Below are positions 34,593-45,206 of a stretch of DNA of 64,000 nucleotides, in pieces (position 1 is the stretch's first letter; each line of letters opens with the position of its first letter). The translations under genes and the position numbers were made by a program. This stretch comes from Orychophragmus violaceus (Eukaryota > Streptophyta > Magnoliopsida > Brassicales > Brassicaceae). Below the pieces are notes generated by a model, which saw only the letters and a list, made by a program, of their open reading frames with translations, did no database searches and had not been told where the DNA came from. Where the stretch lies: assembly GCA_030180135.1 (NCBI GenBank), contig CM058238.1, positions 93,183,507 through 93,247,506 on the forward strand, given 5' to 3'.

Positions 34593-35603
34593 AGGCAGCG
34601 TCCATAGCTCCTTCCAGACATGTAGATCCACTTGTCCTTCCTTCAACGTTCTACTGTTGCTTAGGCTCTGCATATTACAACAAATATCAGTGCCACAACC
34701 AGTATCCAATACCTTTAAGGTAGAACTTGAAGTAATAACATGAATACCTGAGGAAGTAGTCTCATACATCAACTTCAACTCCTCATCATCTTCCATGAAT
34801 TTAATGCAATCTCTCTTCCAATGCCCTGTCTCCTTACAGTAGCAGCACTTACCAACGTAAGAGGTATCTGACTCGGGCTCAGAAGACACACGCTTGCCAT
34901 GATTCAAAATCTGGACAACTTTGCCTTCACCCTTGTAAGCATTAGGTTTAGTAAACCTACCCTTCTCATTCATGAGATTATTCAGGGTACTCTTCACGTT
35001 TGGCTCAACTGTCTTGAGCATTTCATGCAGTTCAGTCAGCGTCTTCGTTAAGCCTTTCTTGATATAGTTCCTTCTGAACTTATCATAGCTTGACGGCAGT
35101 GACTGTAGAATGATCTCAGTTGCCAATTCTTGGCTAACTAGATAATCCAGTTTCCTCAGGTTATCAATGTAACCCATCATTTTACTGACATGAGGACTCA
35201 CTGGATGATCATTTGGTAGCTTGCAGCTAGTGAGAGACTTAACCAACTGGTATCTTTCCACTCTTATCTGCTCCTGAAATTTCAATTTCAGGCTGCTGAT
35301 CATCTCCATTGGAGACTCCATGTTCTCATATTGCTTCTGCAAGTCTGAGTCCATGGTAGCCAATATCAGACCACGCACATCTACCGTATCATTATAATGC
35401 TTATTCCAAGCATCATATACTGCATGAGAAGCATTGGACCCGATCCTCACGGGGAGAGCTCTCTCAAGGACATAGTCCTTTCTCTCCTGTCTGAGGACTA
35501 GCCTCAGGTTCCGCGACCAAGTCAAGAAATTTGATCCGTTCAGCTTGTCCATCTCAAGGACAGACCGGATCGAGAAAGTGTTTTGATTGTTTGTGCTAGT
35601 CAT
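34593..35603 (-). pseudogene. Copia Gag and protease start, open until E5 (E4)
   Basis: From the ATG at 35603 (MTSTNNQNTF) 337 codons stay open: UBN2-type Gag, CCHC knuckle (CYCKETGHWKRDC) and the protease motif LDTGCGTDIC. E5 then interrupts. The Gag shares blocks with E3 (NASHAVYDAWNKHY; GLTKTLTEL) rather than with E2/E5, unlike the surrounding UTRs and LTRs. Gag alone could still be made from this copy, but its own pol is dead and the transcript is broken by E5. Confidence 0.9.
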
Positions 35604-37312
35604 AACTGAAATTTAAGATAAAAGAATTTTAGTTAATATGTTCAATATGATTAATCTCGCATTATACTTAATATGATTAATCTCGCATTATATTCCATAA
35701 CATCAGTTACCCTCAATAGAATATAATGATTCCAAGATCCACATATAACTAAGATCAAAGTGGGCCACTGGCCGTCACCCAACCTTAGCTTATATCGGTA
35801 AGCCCTATCTCGGCTAATTATATCCGTGATATAACTCTTGGTTGTGAATCTGGGCCCGAGGCCCAATCCACTCTGATGTCTCAAGGCCCGGGACTCCCGA
35901 TGGCCTAGTCAAGAAAACCAGACTATACAGTCATGTAATCACTAACGTCTGGGACTCCCAATGACATTTATGAATCACAAACCGTCTTACCCACGCAAAA
36001 GATAGACACCCTCACACTGTAAGGCCGTGTGTACGATTGAATGGGCTTCAACAGCTGACATAGACTGGACAAGACATCCAATGCTTGATATTGTTTGAGG
36101 TTTGTAGGTTTATTAAAATTTTATCCCAAAATAGAAGATTACTATTTTGGGAAACTTTCCTTTTTGGGAAACCTACTAATTTTGGAAACTTTCTAAAATT
36201 GGAAACTTTCTAAAATTGGAAACTTCCTAAAATTGGAAACTTTCTAAATATAGAAATTTCCTAAAATCCAAAACATGCAAATCTAGAAACTTCTAATTTA
36301 AGAAACTTTCTAATTTCAAAATTTTGGAAACTTATTAATTTAAAAATCGATTTTATAATTTTATAAAATAAATTTTAAATTAATTCTGAAGAAAAGACTC
36401 AAATAATTGGCCCAATTGTTTTAACTTCTTGGCCCGAGGCCCAAGAATTGGTTCATGTCCAAGACATAACCCAATTGCCCAATTAAATGACATAACCGGT
36501 CTGGTTCATTAAAATTGGTCTTAACCAAAATTAATTACTACGATGACCATTGTTGTCAACCAGTTATTTACTAAACCGGATTTTCTCAATTTATTTGGTC
36601 CAACCAAATCAAATTAGAAAATCACTGGTTTAGGCACAAAATCCAATTTTTCGACTTTGGATTTCTTATCCCGGTTTAACCAGAACTTAATAAATTTATT
36701 AAGTCTGTTTATTAAACCGTGACGATTAATTTTTAATCAGTTAAACCGAACCGAAATATCACACACCAAAGCCGAACCGGCCGTGATTGACCAACGACCC
36801 GGTCAGCTCATGTTTCACGCGACAGCCGCGATCATCACGCATCACGCTTCCGCGATCGGGACGTGATCGGGCAAGCCGCGTGATCGATCGGGACAGCTCG
36901 GTTGTGTGATCGGGACGGGAGCATGAGATCGGACGAGAGGCAACCGGGACGGGACGCGGCTTATGCCGAGAGAGCATGAGGCGATCCGTGCGATCTGCCT
37001 TGCGGATCAGCCCACGCGATCCAGGCGATGCTCTCGCGCCTCTCGGTTGATCGATCTCTCGCGATCTCTCGTGATCGGATCAACCACGCGACTCGATCCA
37101 TCGATCGGTCCGTGCGTCTATTCGATCCGGACGTGCGGTTCGACCACACTCCGACGCAACCAATTCATATAGATTGGATCATGCGATTTCTTGTTTGTTT
37201 AGGTTTTAATTCTTTGTTTCTTAAGTGTTTTTCTTATCAGTAGATTGATTCAAAAACACCTTTTAAACAATCCTAAACATGATTCTAAACAAGAAAAACC
37301 ACAGAACCAATG
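35604..37312 (-). other. Leader of E4
   Basis: Reverse counterpart of the E2/E5 leader. AGT-loop stem-loops lie between about 35763 and 35970 (GGCC-AGT-GGCC, TTATATC-ACG-GATATAA, CGGG-AGT-CCCG, TGGG-AGT-CCCA on the minus strand). The AGAAAGTTTCC-type repeat is at 36125-36330 and the GATCG-rich tract at 36780-37150. Confidence 0.8.
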
Positions 37313-37324
37313 GCTCTGATACCA
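37313..37324 (-). promoter_or_regulatory. Primer-binding site of E4 (initiator tRNA-Met)
   Basis: GCTCTGATACCA on the plus strand, one base from the LTR. Confidence 0.95.
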
Positions 37325-37325
37325 C

Positions 37326-37962
37326 TGTTGGATCGTTTAGTGTCTCCTGATTCAATTCTCAGATTGATTCATCCTACTAAACATGCAGATCTAGGTTCTC
37401 TTGTCTAGAAACATAATAGATCTCACATGTTACCTTGTTTATGTAGCGGAATGGGAGGTAAGGGTCAGAGATCAGCAGAACCACCAAGAGATGGATCCTC
37501 CAAAGGCTCACACACGCACACAGCAGGAAATTGGCTGCTAGACCGAAAGGAGAGAGGCGCAGAGAGAGGCTGAGGGAGGCGCAGATGGCTTAGAGAAATT
37601 AGAGAGCTTAGGTCAAGTTTTATTCATTAAAACTCCTTTTAGTTCTCATGGGCTTTTGGGCCCAATTCTCAGTCTGATTAAATCCCTTGGATTTAATCAG
37701 GCCCTTCTGTCTCTCCAAGCACAGTAAATGCCTAGCACTTTTACCGTACTTCTGCTAAACCATTCCTACACATTTTCCTGTTAGCTTAGGCGTGTGACCC
37801 ATATGGGATCATATAATAAAGGCAATAAGTCCAAGACTTATAGATCATGAGCGGACTCTAGCAAGCCATCATGACCCCCAGTATTATATGACTTATGTCT
37901 GATCATTGACATACTCTTACTTTCTAGAGACAGTACAGAGATTACTGGACATAATTCCAACA
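37326..37962 (-). repeat. 5' LTR of E4
   Basis: 637 bp, two differences from the 3' LTR. It is followed by the CCTTA duplication at 37963-37967. Confidence 0.95.
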
Positions 37963-37967
37963 CCTTA

Positions 37968-38618
37968 TGCCTAGGATCTAGGGTTTAGTTAATTGAATCA
38001 TTAGGAATGATCTCGTGTTTACCTGGAGATTTGCAGCGGAATGATGAACAGGTAATTGAGATCAAGAGCGCCTCAGATGTTGCACCTCTACTGCAGTTCA
38101 CACAAACACAAGCTGGAATTCGCCGGGATGTAGTGCCGGAAATCGGATCTCCTGGGAAACCTGTGTTTTGAGAGGTGGCTGCCAAAAATCAACGACTAGG
38201 GTTCCAGGTCGTTCATATAAACTTATATATAGACTTGGAATGACTAAACCGATCATTGGACTAATTCCAATTCGTTTAAGTCATCAAATCGAAACATCAG
38301 TTTCGAAACCCGGCCTGTGTCGATCGACACACTATTGTGTCGATCGACACACCTCTTAAAACTCGATATCAATGTGTATCCAATACACATTGACCAGACC
38401 ATATGCCAATGATCAATCCCATACAAAGTGTATCCAGCTTGCTTAGGTGTGTGACCCTGTAGGTTCACATAATACTAGCAATGAGTTACAACTCATTTGT
38501 CATAAGCGGCTTCTAGCAAAACATTGTGACCGCCTAGTATCACATGAATTGTCCGATCTCGACTATACAACTATCATGCAGAGTAAGTACAATATGATTT
38601 CAGGACATAATCCCAACA
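37968..38618 (-). repeat. 3' LTR of E3, main part
   Basis: Continues the LTR after E4 and ends CCCAACA, followed by the reversed purine tract ATCTCCCAC. A TATATATAA box candidate lies near 38223-38231 (minus strand). A paired palindrome lies at about 38317-38352. Confidence 0.93.
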
Positions 38619-39440
38619 ATCTCCCACCTGTACTTGAATCATCTATTCCCATAATCCCTTTGTCGCTATATCTCGATATGGCATAAGGCAAGAAACTGTG
38701 TCATCCTTATTATAGCCAACATCATGTTCATCGAACTCATGATCTATACTGATAAAACAAAAGACTGACAATCACCTCGTTTGAGCACGGCCATGCATTT
38801 TCTCAGTATCAAATCTTCGATGGGCCTTGAGATATTTATCTCCTGTTATATAGGAGGGACAAATCCCTTCTTGTTCCATCCTTGTTTCTACACACACTTC
38901 ATGATACGCCTAAGCAATGCCGTTATAGCCGCCAGTTACGGAACGACGTTTGACAAGGTCAAAGCACACCAATTCACATGGTAGAAAGCATGATGAACTC
39001 AGGTCTAAGGACTATACTCTATAGTCATAATGAGAACCTCTCATGACACTGATATAACTATCCTGTAGAGTTCTCATTAGCGGGTCATGTCCGATCATAT
39101 GTTCACCAACATATATCTATGTGATTGACGTTGATACTCATATAAATAACTCCATGAAACTTAGTCATACGTCACCTCGCACACTAGGCTTAACGGTTGT
39201 TAGTGTCCCATTTTAACAACCTACGACCAGGGACAAACATAGTTTTATGTCATCTTTCATTTATAGGGTTTCATGATCAAGTCCTCAACTTGATGACCTA
39301 TAAAATGAACATAAAATACTTTGGGACCATTATTTAATTATCCAATAATCAAATAATGCTGATGTCAGTTTTTCATAGACATGACCATAGCATGTCTATG
39401 TGAACATCATAACTAACACAACTCCCACTAGAATCAAGAC
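38619..39440 (-). other. 3' noncoding region of E3
   Basis: It contains the 17-bp hairpin (39010-39026) and the stem-loop GGTTGTTA/TAACAACC (about 39195-39230). An open frame 38781-38984 is antisense to the element and resembles those of E4, E2 and E5. Confidence 0.78.
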
Positions 39441-41910
39441 CACGTCTTCAGATATCTAGTGCCTACAGCAATAGTGAAAACTCGTGCTTAGGTTGTGAGA
39501 GAGGCTGCGGCGTTCTTGTTTGGAACCATTCCAACAAACCACACCGCTATTCATTAATAAGCACTATTCTACGGTCCCCTGCTTGGAGCCCTTCCAACAG
39601 ATAGCACCGCTACACAGACAAAGAGACATAACTAGGTGGGAACCGGGAGTCGTCTTTTTCCGTCAAACTACTCTTAACATATTCGTCACTTCCTCAGTTG
39701 AACAAGAACCTATCCTTAGTGTTCCTCAAACACTTGGGGATATTCCTTACAACTGTCCAGTGACTTTTACCGGAACATATTGGTATCTTCTCGTCATGCT
39801 TTATGCGTAAGCTGCATCTAAACGAGCGCAAAATATGGCATTCATGATGGATTCTATTGCAGAAGCATAAGGAATCACACTCATATATACTAGCTCAGCC
39901 AGTGTCCAAGACACTTCATCTCGCTAAGATTATTGCCATAAGACCTTTGGTGTGAAGCCATTCTTGGAATCATGCATATTGGAATTGTCCAATACCTTAT
40001 CAACATAAGGATTCTAACACGATCCAATTAGCCTACCCAATCTATTTCAATAGATCCATATTCCAAGAACTGACGCGATTTCTCCCATGTCTATCGTTAA
40101 AATGACTTCCGATCCAAGCCCTGATAAGACTTAAGCGACGGAACGTCGTTTATGAGATTAAGTATGTTATAAACATACAGTGTGAGAAATGCAACTACGC
40201 TCCCACTAGTCTACTTGTAAACGCACGGTTCCTATTCGTTCCTGATCAAGTCAAAACTTTTGACCGTTTTAACAGAACGTAGATTCCAACTCCAAGATGT
40301 TTGCTTCAATCCAGAAATGGATCGGTGAAGTTAACATGCATATTTACGGAGTTGGGGCTCACCATCGCTCCTTGAATTTCGCAAGCTCGTCAATTTTCAA
40401 TGATCAACAGATCACGGCAATTGGTTACGAGAAATCACTATCGGGTTAGTGACGGATCCATTCGGATCTGCGAGCTTCAGGCTCCACAGGTGTTGGTCCT
40501 ACATCACTTTGTAGACCCAACTGCTGCTCTCCCTCAACAGGTTGAGAAACCTCCTGTGTTTCTCGAATTTCTTCGAGTTGTACTTCTACTCCCACTGTTC
40601 TTCTTGGAAAGATACTTCTATCTAGGAAAAACAGAGTTCCGAACAACAAAACTTTGTTCTCGGATTGGTTGCAAACGTAATGAGCCTCGGTTTCCCTAGG
40701 ACAATCAGCGAAGTAGCACTTATCAGATTTGCGTTCAAGCTTGTCTGTTGACAACTGCTTTGCATAAACCTTGCAATCCCAACTAATCAGGAAAACATAC
40801 TTGGAAAACTTCCTAGTCCACATCTAATGTGGTGTCTTTCAACTGACTCTGATAGAAAACTATTTGGCGTAAATACATACATTTCTAGAGCGTATTCCTA
40901 AAAATGATAATGGAAGATTCGTGTGACTCATCATTAATCGGAGAAAATCCAATAAGGTCTGATTCATTCTCTCAGAAATACCATTCAGATTTTCCAGGAG
41001 AAACGAGTTGTGAGACGACTTCACACTCACTTAGATGATCACTCAATTCTTGACTCAAGTATTTTCTTCTGCGATCTGATCGAGGATCTTTAATACTTTT
41101 GTCATATCGGTTCTATACTTCATTCTGGAACTCCTTTGACCATTTCAAAAGATTTCGACTCGTGTCTCATCAAATGAACACAACCATACTTACTGAAGTC
41201 ATCAATAAAGGTAATGAAGTACTGAAGATTTCCTCTGGCACTAATGCTCATCGGGCCACATACATCAGTATGTGTAAGGCCCAATAAGCCTCTGGCACTT
41301 TTCTTTAACTCTGCTAAAGAAGCCTTAGTCATTTGGCCCAGTAAGCAGAATTCATATCTCATATGATTTATAATCAAATGAGCCCATAAAGCCCATAACT
41401 ATGGAACTTCTGAATCCGCTCCACTCTATGTGGTTGAAACGACTATGCCAAAGAAAAATCGAGTTCGAGTCATTAGACTTAAACCGTTTGGTATTTATGT
41501 TATATACTGGCGAACATTGGTTTAAGATATAAAACCCATTTTTCAAAAAAGGGGTGCTACCATGGTATATTTCATCAGGATCAAAAGAGCAAAACTTGTC
41601 TTTTATCAAAATGAAAAACATCCAAATTCTTACATGAAAATGAAAGACATCTCTGCTTAAAGCAGGTACATAGTAGCAATTACTTAATTCTAAAACCAAG
41701 CTTGAAAAGCTCCTGCAAGTGGAGAATCCCTACGGCTAAGGCAGCAACCATTGCTCCATTCCTGACTCGCAGTTCCACTTGTCCTTTCTTCAACGTTCTA
41801 CTGTTGCTTAGGTCCTGCATATTTCAAAAATATCAGTACCACAACTAGTATCCAATACCTTTGTAGAACTTGAAGTGATAACACAATACCTGAAGAAGAA
41901 GTTCCATACA
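39441..41910 (-). pseudogene. Copia protease-integrase-RT-RNase H, heavily decayed (E3)
   Basis: On the minus strand there are remains of GAG-pre-integrase (41699-41352), of the integrase core (HTDVCGPMS at about 41290, FITFIDDFSKYG) and of the post-integrase linker (40823-40446, KSDKCYFADCPRET). RT and RNase H are scattered scraps down to about 39441. Frameshifts are many. The decay pattern in the integrase segment resembles E4. Confidence 0.85.
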
Positions 41911-41916
41911 TCTCCT

Positions 41917-42711
41917 TCATCTCTTGTGAATCTTCCAAGAATTTAATGCAATTTCTCTTCCAATGCTCAAGCTCTTCACAGTAGCAGCATTACCAACATC
42001 AGATGGGCTAGACTTGGGCTTATAAGATGACACAGGCTTATCCTGATTCCAAATCTGGACGGCCTTGCCTCCACCCTTGTCTATACAATATTTCTCAAAC
42101 CTTTTACCCTTTATGATGTTTTGCTCAGCTGTCTTGAGCATGCCATGCAGCTCAGTCAACGTCTTCGTCAAGCCATTCTTGATGTAGCTCTTGATAAACT
42201 TATCATAACTTGACGGCAGTGACTGCAGAATGATCTCAGTAGCCAACTCTAGGCTAACAGGACAATCCAGTTTCCCCAGGTTATCAATGTAACCCATCAT
42301 TTTAATGACATGAGGACTCACTGGAGCATCCTTTGGTAGCTTGCACCCAATGAGAGACTTAACCATCTGGTATCTCTCAACTCGTGCCTGATCCTGAAAC
42401 ATCAGTTTCAGGCTGGTGATCATCTCGATTGGCGACTCCATGTTCTCGTGTTGACTCTTTAATTCCGAGTTCATGGTAGCCAACATCATACCACACACAT
42501 CTACCACATTAATATAATGCTTATTCCAAGCATCATATACTGCATGTGAGGCATTGGTCCCAAGTCTCTCGGGGAGAGCTTTCTCAAGGACATAGTCCTT
42601 ACTCTCTTGCTTGAGAATAAATCTCATGTTCTGATACCAATCCAGGAAATTTGATCCATTTAACTTGTCCTTCTCAAGGACGGATCGCAACGAGAAAGTA
42701 GTTTTAGACAT
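41917..42711 (-). pseudogene. Copia Gag, zinc knuckle lost (E3)
   Basis: From the ATG at 42711 (MSKTTFSLRS) about 235 codons match the UBN2-type Gag of E4. A one-base deletion near 41990 shifts the frame over the CCHC knuckle, which is still visible in the neighbouring frame. The capsid region is intact for its length while pol is ruined. Translation would give a Gag without RNA-binding finger. Confidence 0.88.
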
Positions 42712-44118
42712 AGGCTGAAAACTAAGAAAAGGAAAAGTTTTAGTTATGAAGTTCAGGAAATGAGAAATCTTATCTAATAAGAAAACTCGCATTATATTCA
42801 AACAATGTTTCCTCTTTGAATATAATGATCCAAGACCCATACTTCACTAAAATCTGAGTGGACGACTCGCCATCACTCAAGTTTTAGTTATCTAGGTAAG
42901 CAAATCATTGCTAATTGTACCCAGTACAACTCTTGGTCGCAGATAAGACAATCCATGTCTCATCAACTCTGACGTCTCTGGGCCCAGAAATTCTGATAGC
43001 CCTGTCAAGTTAAACCAATCTATTCAGTCTTGTGATCATTGACAGTCGCACTGCAAGTCTATCAATGATCACCTGCCTTACTCATGTAATTGTGGATACC
43101 AAGGACTCCAAGACTATCCAACAACGAAACGAGTCTTGACAGTAGACAAGGTCGGGCAAGACATCAAGGTCACTTGATATTTAGTTGAGGAAATGGAACT
43201 CAAAAGGTTAGTAAATCAATCTCTTAGGTCATGTAATTGTTGATGTCAAGCACTGCAAGTCCATCAACACGACTACCTGCCTTACTCATGTAATTGTGGA
43301 CACCAAGCTCTTGGCAAGAGTATCACAACAACGAAATGATTCTTGACAGTTGACCATATTGAAAACTAATCTTTGATCTAATACACATCCAATGTGTATT
43401 GAATGGGTTCAGAACATGTTTAACTTCTAATTTTAAATGAGTTTTAATTGTTCTAATAAGTGGGTTAGATCATTTGGTTCGGTTTCTCAATCATTTGGTT
43501 CAATAACCAAACGATTACTGTTCGCATCGACACAATATGCGTCGACCGACACACTTGGTCGACACTTGACATTCAACCTTAACCGATCGCGATAACTGGT
43601 CCAATCCAATTGGACCGACTTATCCAATCAAACTGATCTTAACCAATCAAATCGGTTTATACTAATTGAGATAACCAGTTCAATCCAATTGAACCAATTC
43701 ATCCAATTTAAACCGATCTGATCTACCTAAACCAAGCATGATAACCAGTTCAATCCAATTGAACCGATCAACCAATCGCAAGGCATGTGTCGACCGACAC
43801 TCAACCTGTGTCGATCGACACAGTAGGGCAAACCCTAAATATTAATTAGGTTTTCTTCATGTGTCGATCGACACCAGCTTGGTGTCGGTCGACACTTCAT
43901 GAAAAACCCTAGCCGCCGATTTCAAATAAACTTAATTCATTACGATTTTCTATGCTGCATCGACCGACACACTTTCTGTGTCGATCGACACAAGACGAAA
44001 AACTCAGAATCGTTTTCAGAGAAATCGATCTAACATGCTTCTTATTCATACAACTTATATGAGCGAATTCAATTCATCAAATTCTATTAGCATGTTCGAT
44101 TCAATGGAAAACCCTAAG
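42712..44118 (-). other. Leader of E3
   Basis: Homologous to the E1 leader. Stem-loops lie at 42985-42995 (CAGA/TCTG), near 42905-42920 (TTGTAC-TGG-GTACAA) and near 42862-42873 (GGCG-AGT-CGTC, wobble pair kept). Paired palindromes lie at about 43787-43823, 43861-43895 and 43957-43992. Repeats of CCAATTGAACC type occur at 43590-43780. No gene. Confidence 0.78.
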
Positions 44119-44130
44119 GCTCTGATACCA
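44119..44130 (-). promoter_or_regulatory. Primer-binding site of E3 (initiator tRNA-Met)
   Basis: GCTCTGATACCA on the plus strand, one base from the LTR. Confidence 0.95.
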
Positions 44131-44131
44131 C

Positions 44132-44832
44132 TGAAGGAACTTGTGCCATTCTATCATCAGATTGAATCCTAACTAGTTCCTTATGCCTAGGATATAGGGT
44201 TTAGTTAATTGAATCATTAGGAATGATCTCGTGTTTACCTGGAGATTTGCAGCGGAATGATGAACAGGTAATTGAGATCAAGAGCGCCTCAGATGTTGCA
44301 CCTCTACTGCAGTCCACACACACAAGCTGGAATTCGCCGGGATGTAGTGCCAGAAATCGGATCTCCTGGGAAACCTGTGTTTTGAGAGGTGGCTGCCAAA
44401 AATCAACGACTAGGGTTCCAGGTCGTTCATATAAACCTATATATAGACCTGGAATGACTAAACCGATCATTGGACTAATTCCAATTCGTTTAAGTCATCA
44501 AATCGAAACATCAATTTCGAAACCCGGCCTGTGTCGATCGACACACTATTGTGTCGATCGACACACCTCTTAAAACTCTATATCAATGTGTATCCAATAC
44601 ACATTGACCAGACCATATGCCAATGATCAATCCCATACAAACTGTATCCAGCTTGCTTAGGTGTGTGACCCTGTAGGTTCACATAATACTAGCAATGAGT
44701 TACAACTCATTTGTCATAAGCGGCTTCTAGCAAAACATTATGACCACCTAGTATCACATGAATTGTCCGATCTCGACTATACAACTAATATGCAGAGTAA
44801 GTACAATATGATTTTAGGACATAATCCCCACA
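44132..44832 (-). repeat. 5' LTR of E3
   Basis: 701 bp, TGAAGGAAC to ATCCCCACA, about 16 differences from the 3' LTR. It is followed by AGAAC at 44833-44837. Confidence 0.95.
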
Positions 44833-44837
44833 AGAAC

Positions 44838-45206
44838 AAGATAAAAGGTAGCATGAGTCTGAAAACCTAATTAAACTCTCTAAACACGTTTTGGGGTCAG
44901 TTTAGAATTAGGGAAAACTTCTGGGCAATTCTGAAAATCTTCAAAACTTGTCTTTAACTCTCGGGTATTGTTCTGTTGCGCTCAGTGTCGACCGACATCG
45001 AAGTCAGTGTCGGTCAACACTCAATCGTGGTCGAGACACCAACTTCAGCTTGTTTCACAAATCACCATAAACGTCCTATAATCCCATCCTTTGCTCCAAA
45101 CGCAAGTTTACCTGTAGAAGACTCAATAGACTCTAAAACCCAGGTTAAAGACTCAATATATACAACTATATGATGGTTGAAAACCTAGAAAAACCATGAT
45201 ATATCA
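44838..45206 (-). repeat. LTR shared by M1 and M2, left-hand part
   Basis: Resumes the LTR of 22032-22834 after E3 and ends TGATATATCA. It is followed by the purine tract of M2. It serves as 5' LTR of M1 and 3' LTR of M2. A paired palindrome lies at about 44986-45021. Confidence 0.92.

Larger units (their letters stand above)
22887..37962 (-). mobile_element. Copia element E4, host of E5; young LTRs, ruined pol
   Basis: Two 637-bp LTRs (22887-23523, 37326-37962) with only about two differences by eye. The duplication CCTTA lies at 22882-22886 and 37963-37967. The LTRs, leader and 3' region are of E2/E5 type. Gag resembles E3. The pol region is full of frameshifts. E5 is inserted at the protease motif. 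Confidence 0.95.
22835..44832 (-). mobile_element. Copia element E3, host of E4
   Basis: Minus-strand element. The 5' LTR is 44132-44832. The 3' LTR is 22835-22886 joined to 37968-38618. The duplication AGAAC lies at 22830-22834 and 44833-44837. The uninterrupted target is visible in the left M1 LTR at the window start. The LTRs differ by about 16 positions. Gag is long, pol is decayed. E4 sits in the 3' LTR. Confidence 0.95.
1..45206 (-). mobile_element. M1: Athila-like non-autonomous Ty3/gypsy element, interrupted by E1 and E3
   Basis: Read on the minus strand, the order is 5' LTR (45206-44838 plus 22834-22032), tRNA-Asp primer site, gag-protease, ATHILA ORF, purine tract, 3' LTR (405-1, cut by the window edge). 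No reverse transcriptase, RNase H or integrase is present between protease and ATHILA ORF or after it. Copia E1 splits the gag-protease gene and Copia E3 splits the 5' LTR. The visible part of the left LTR differs from the right LTR at roughly 4% of positions by eye, so this is the oldest layer. Assignment to Athila rests on the tRNA-Asp primer site, the DLGA protease and the ATHILA protein. Confidence 0.85.
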
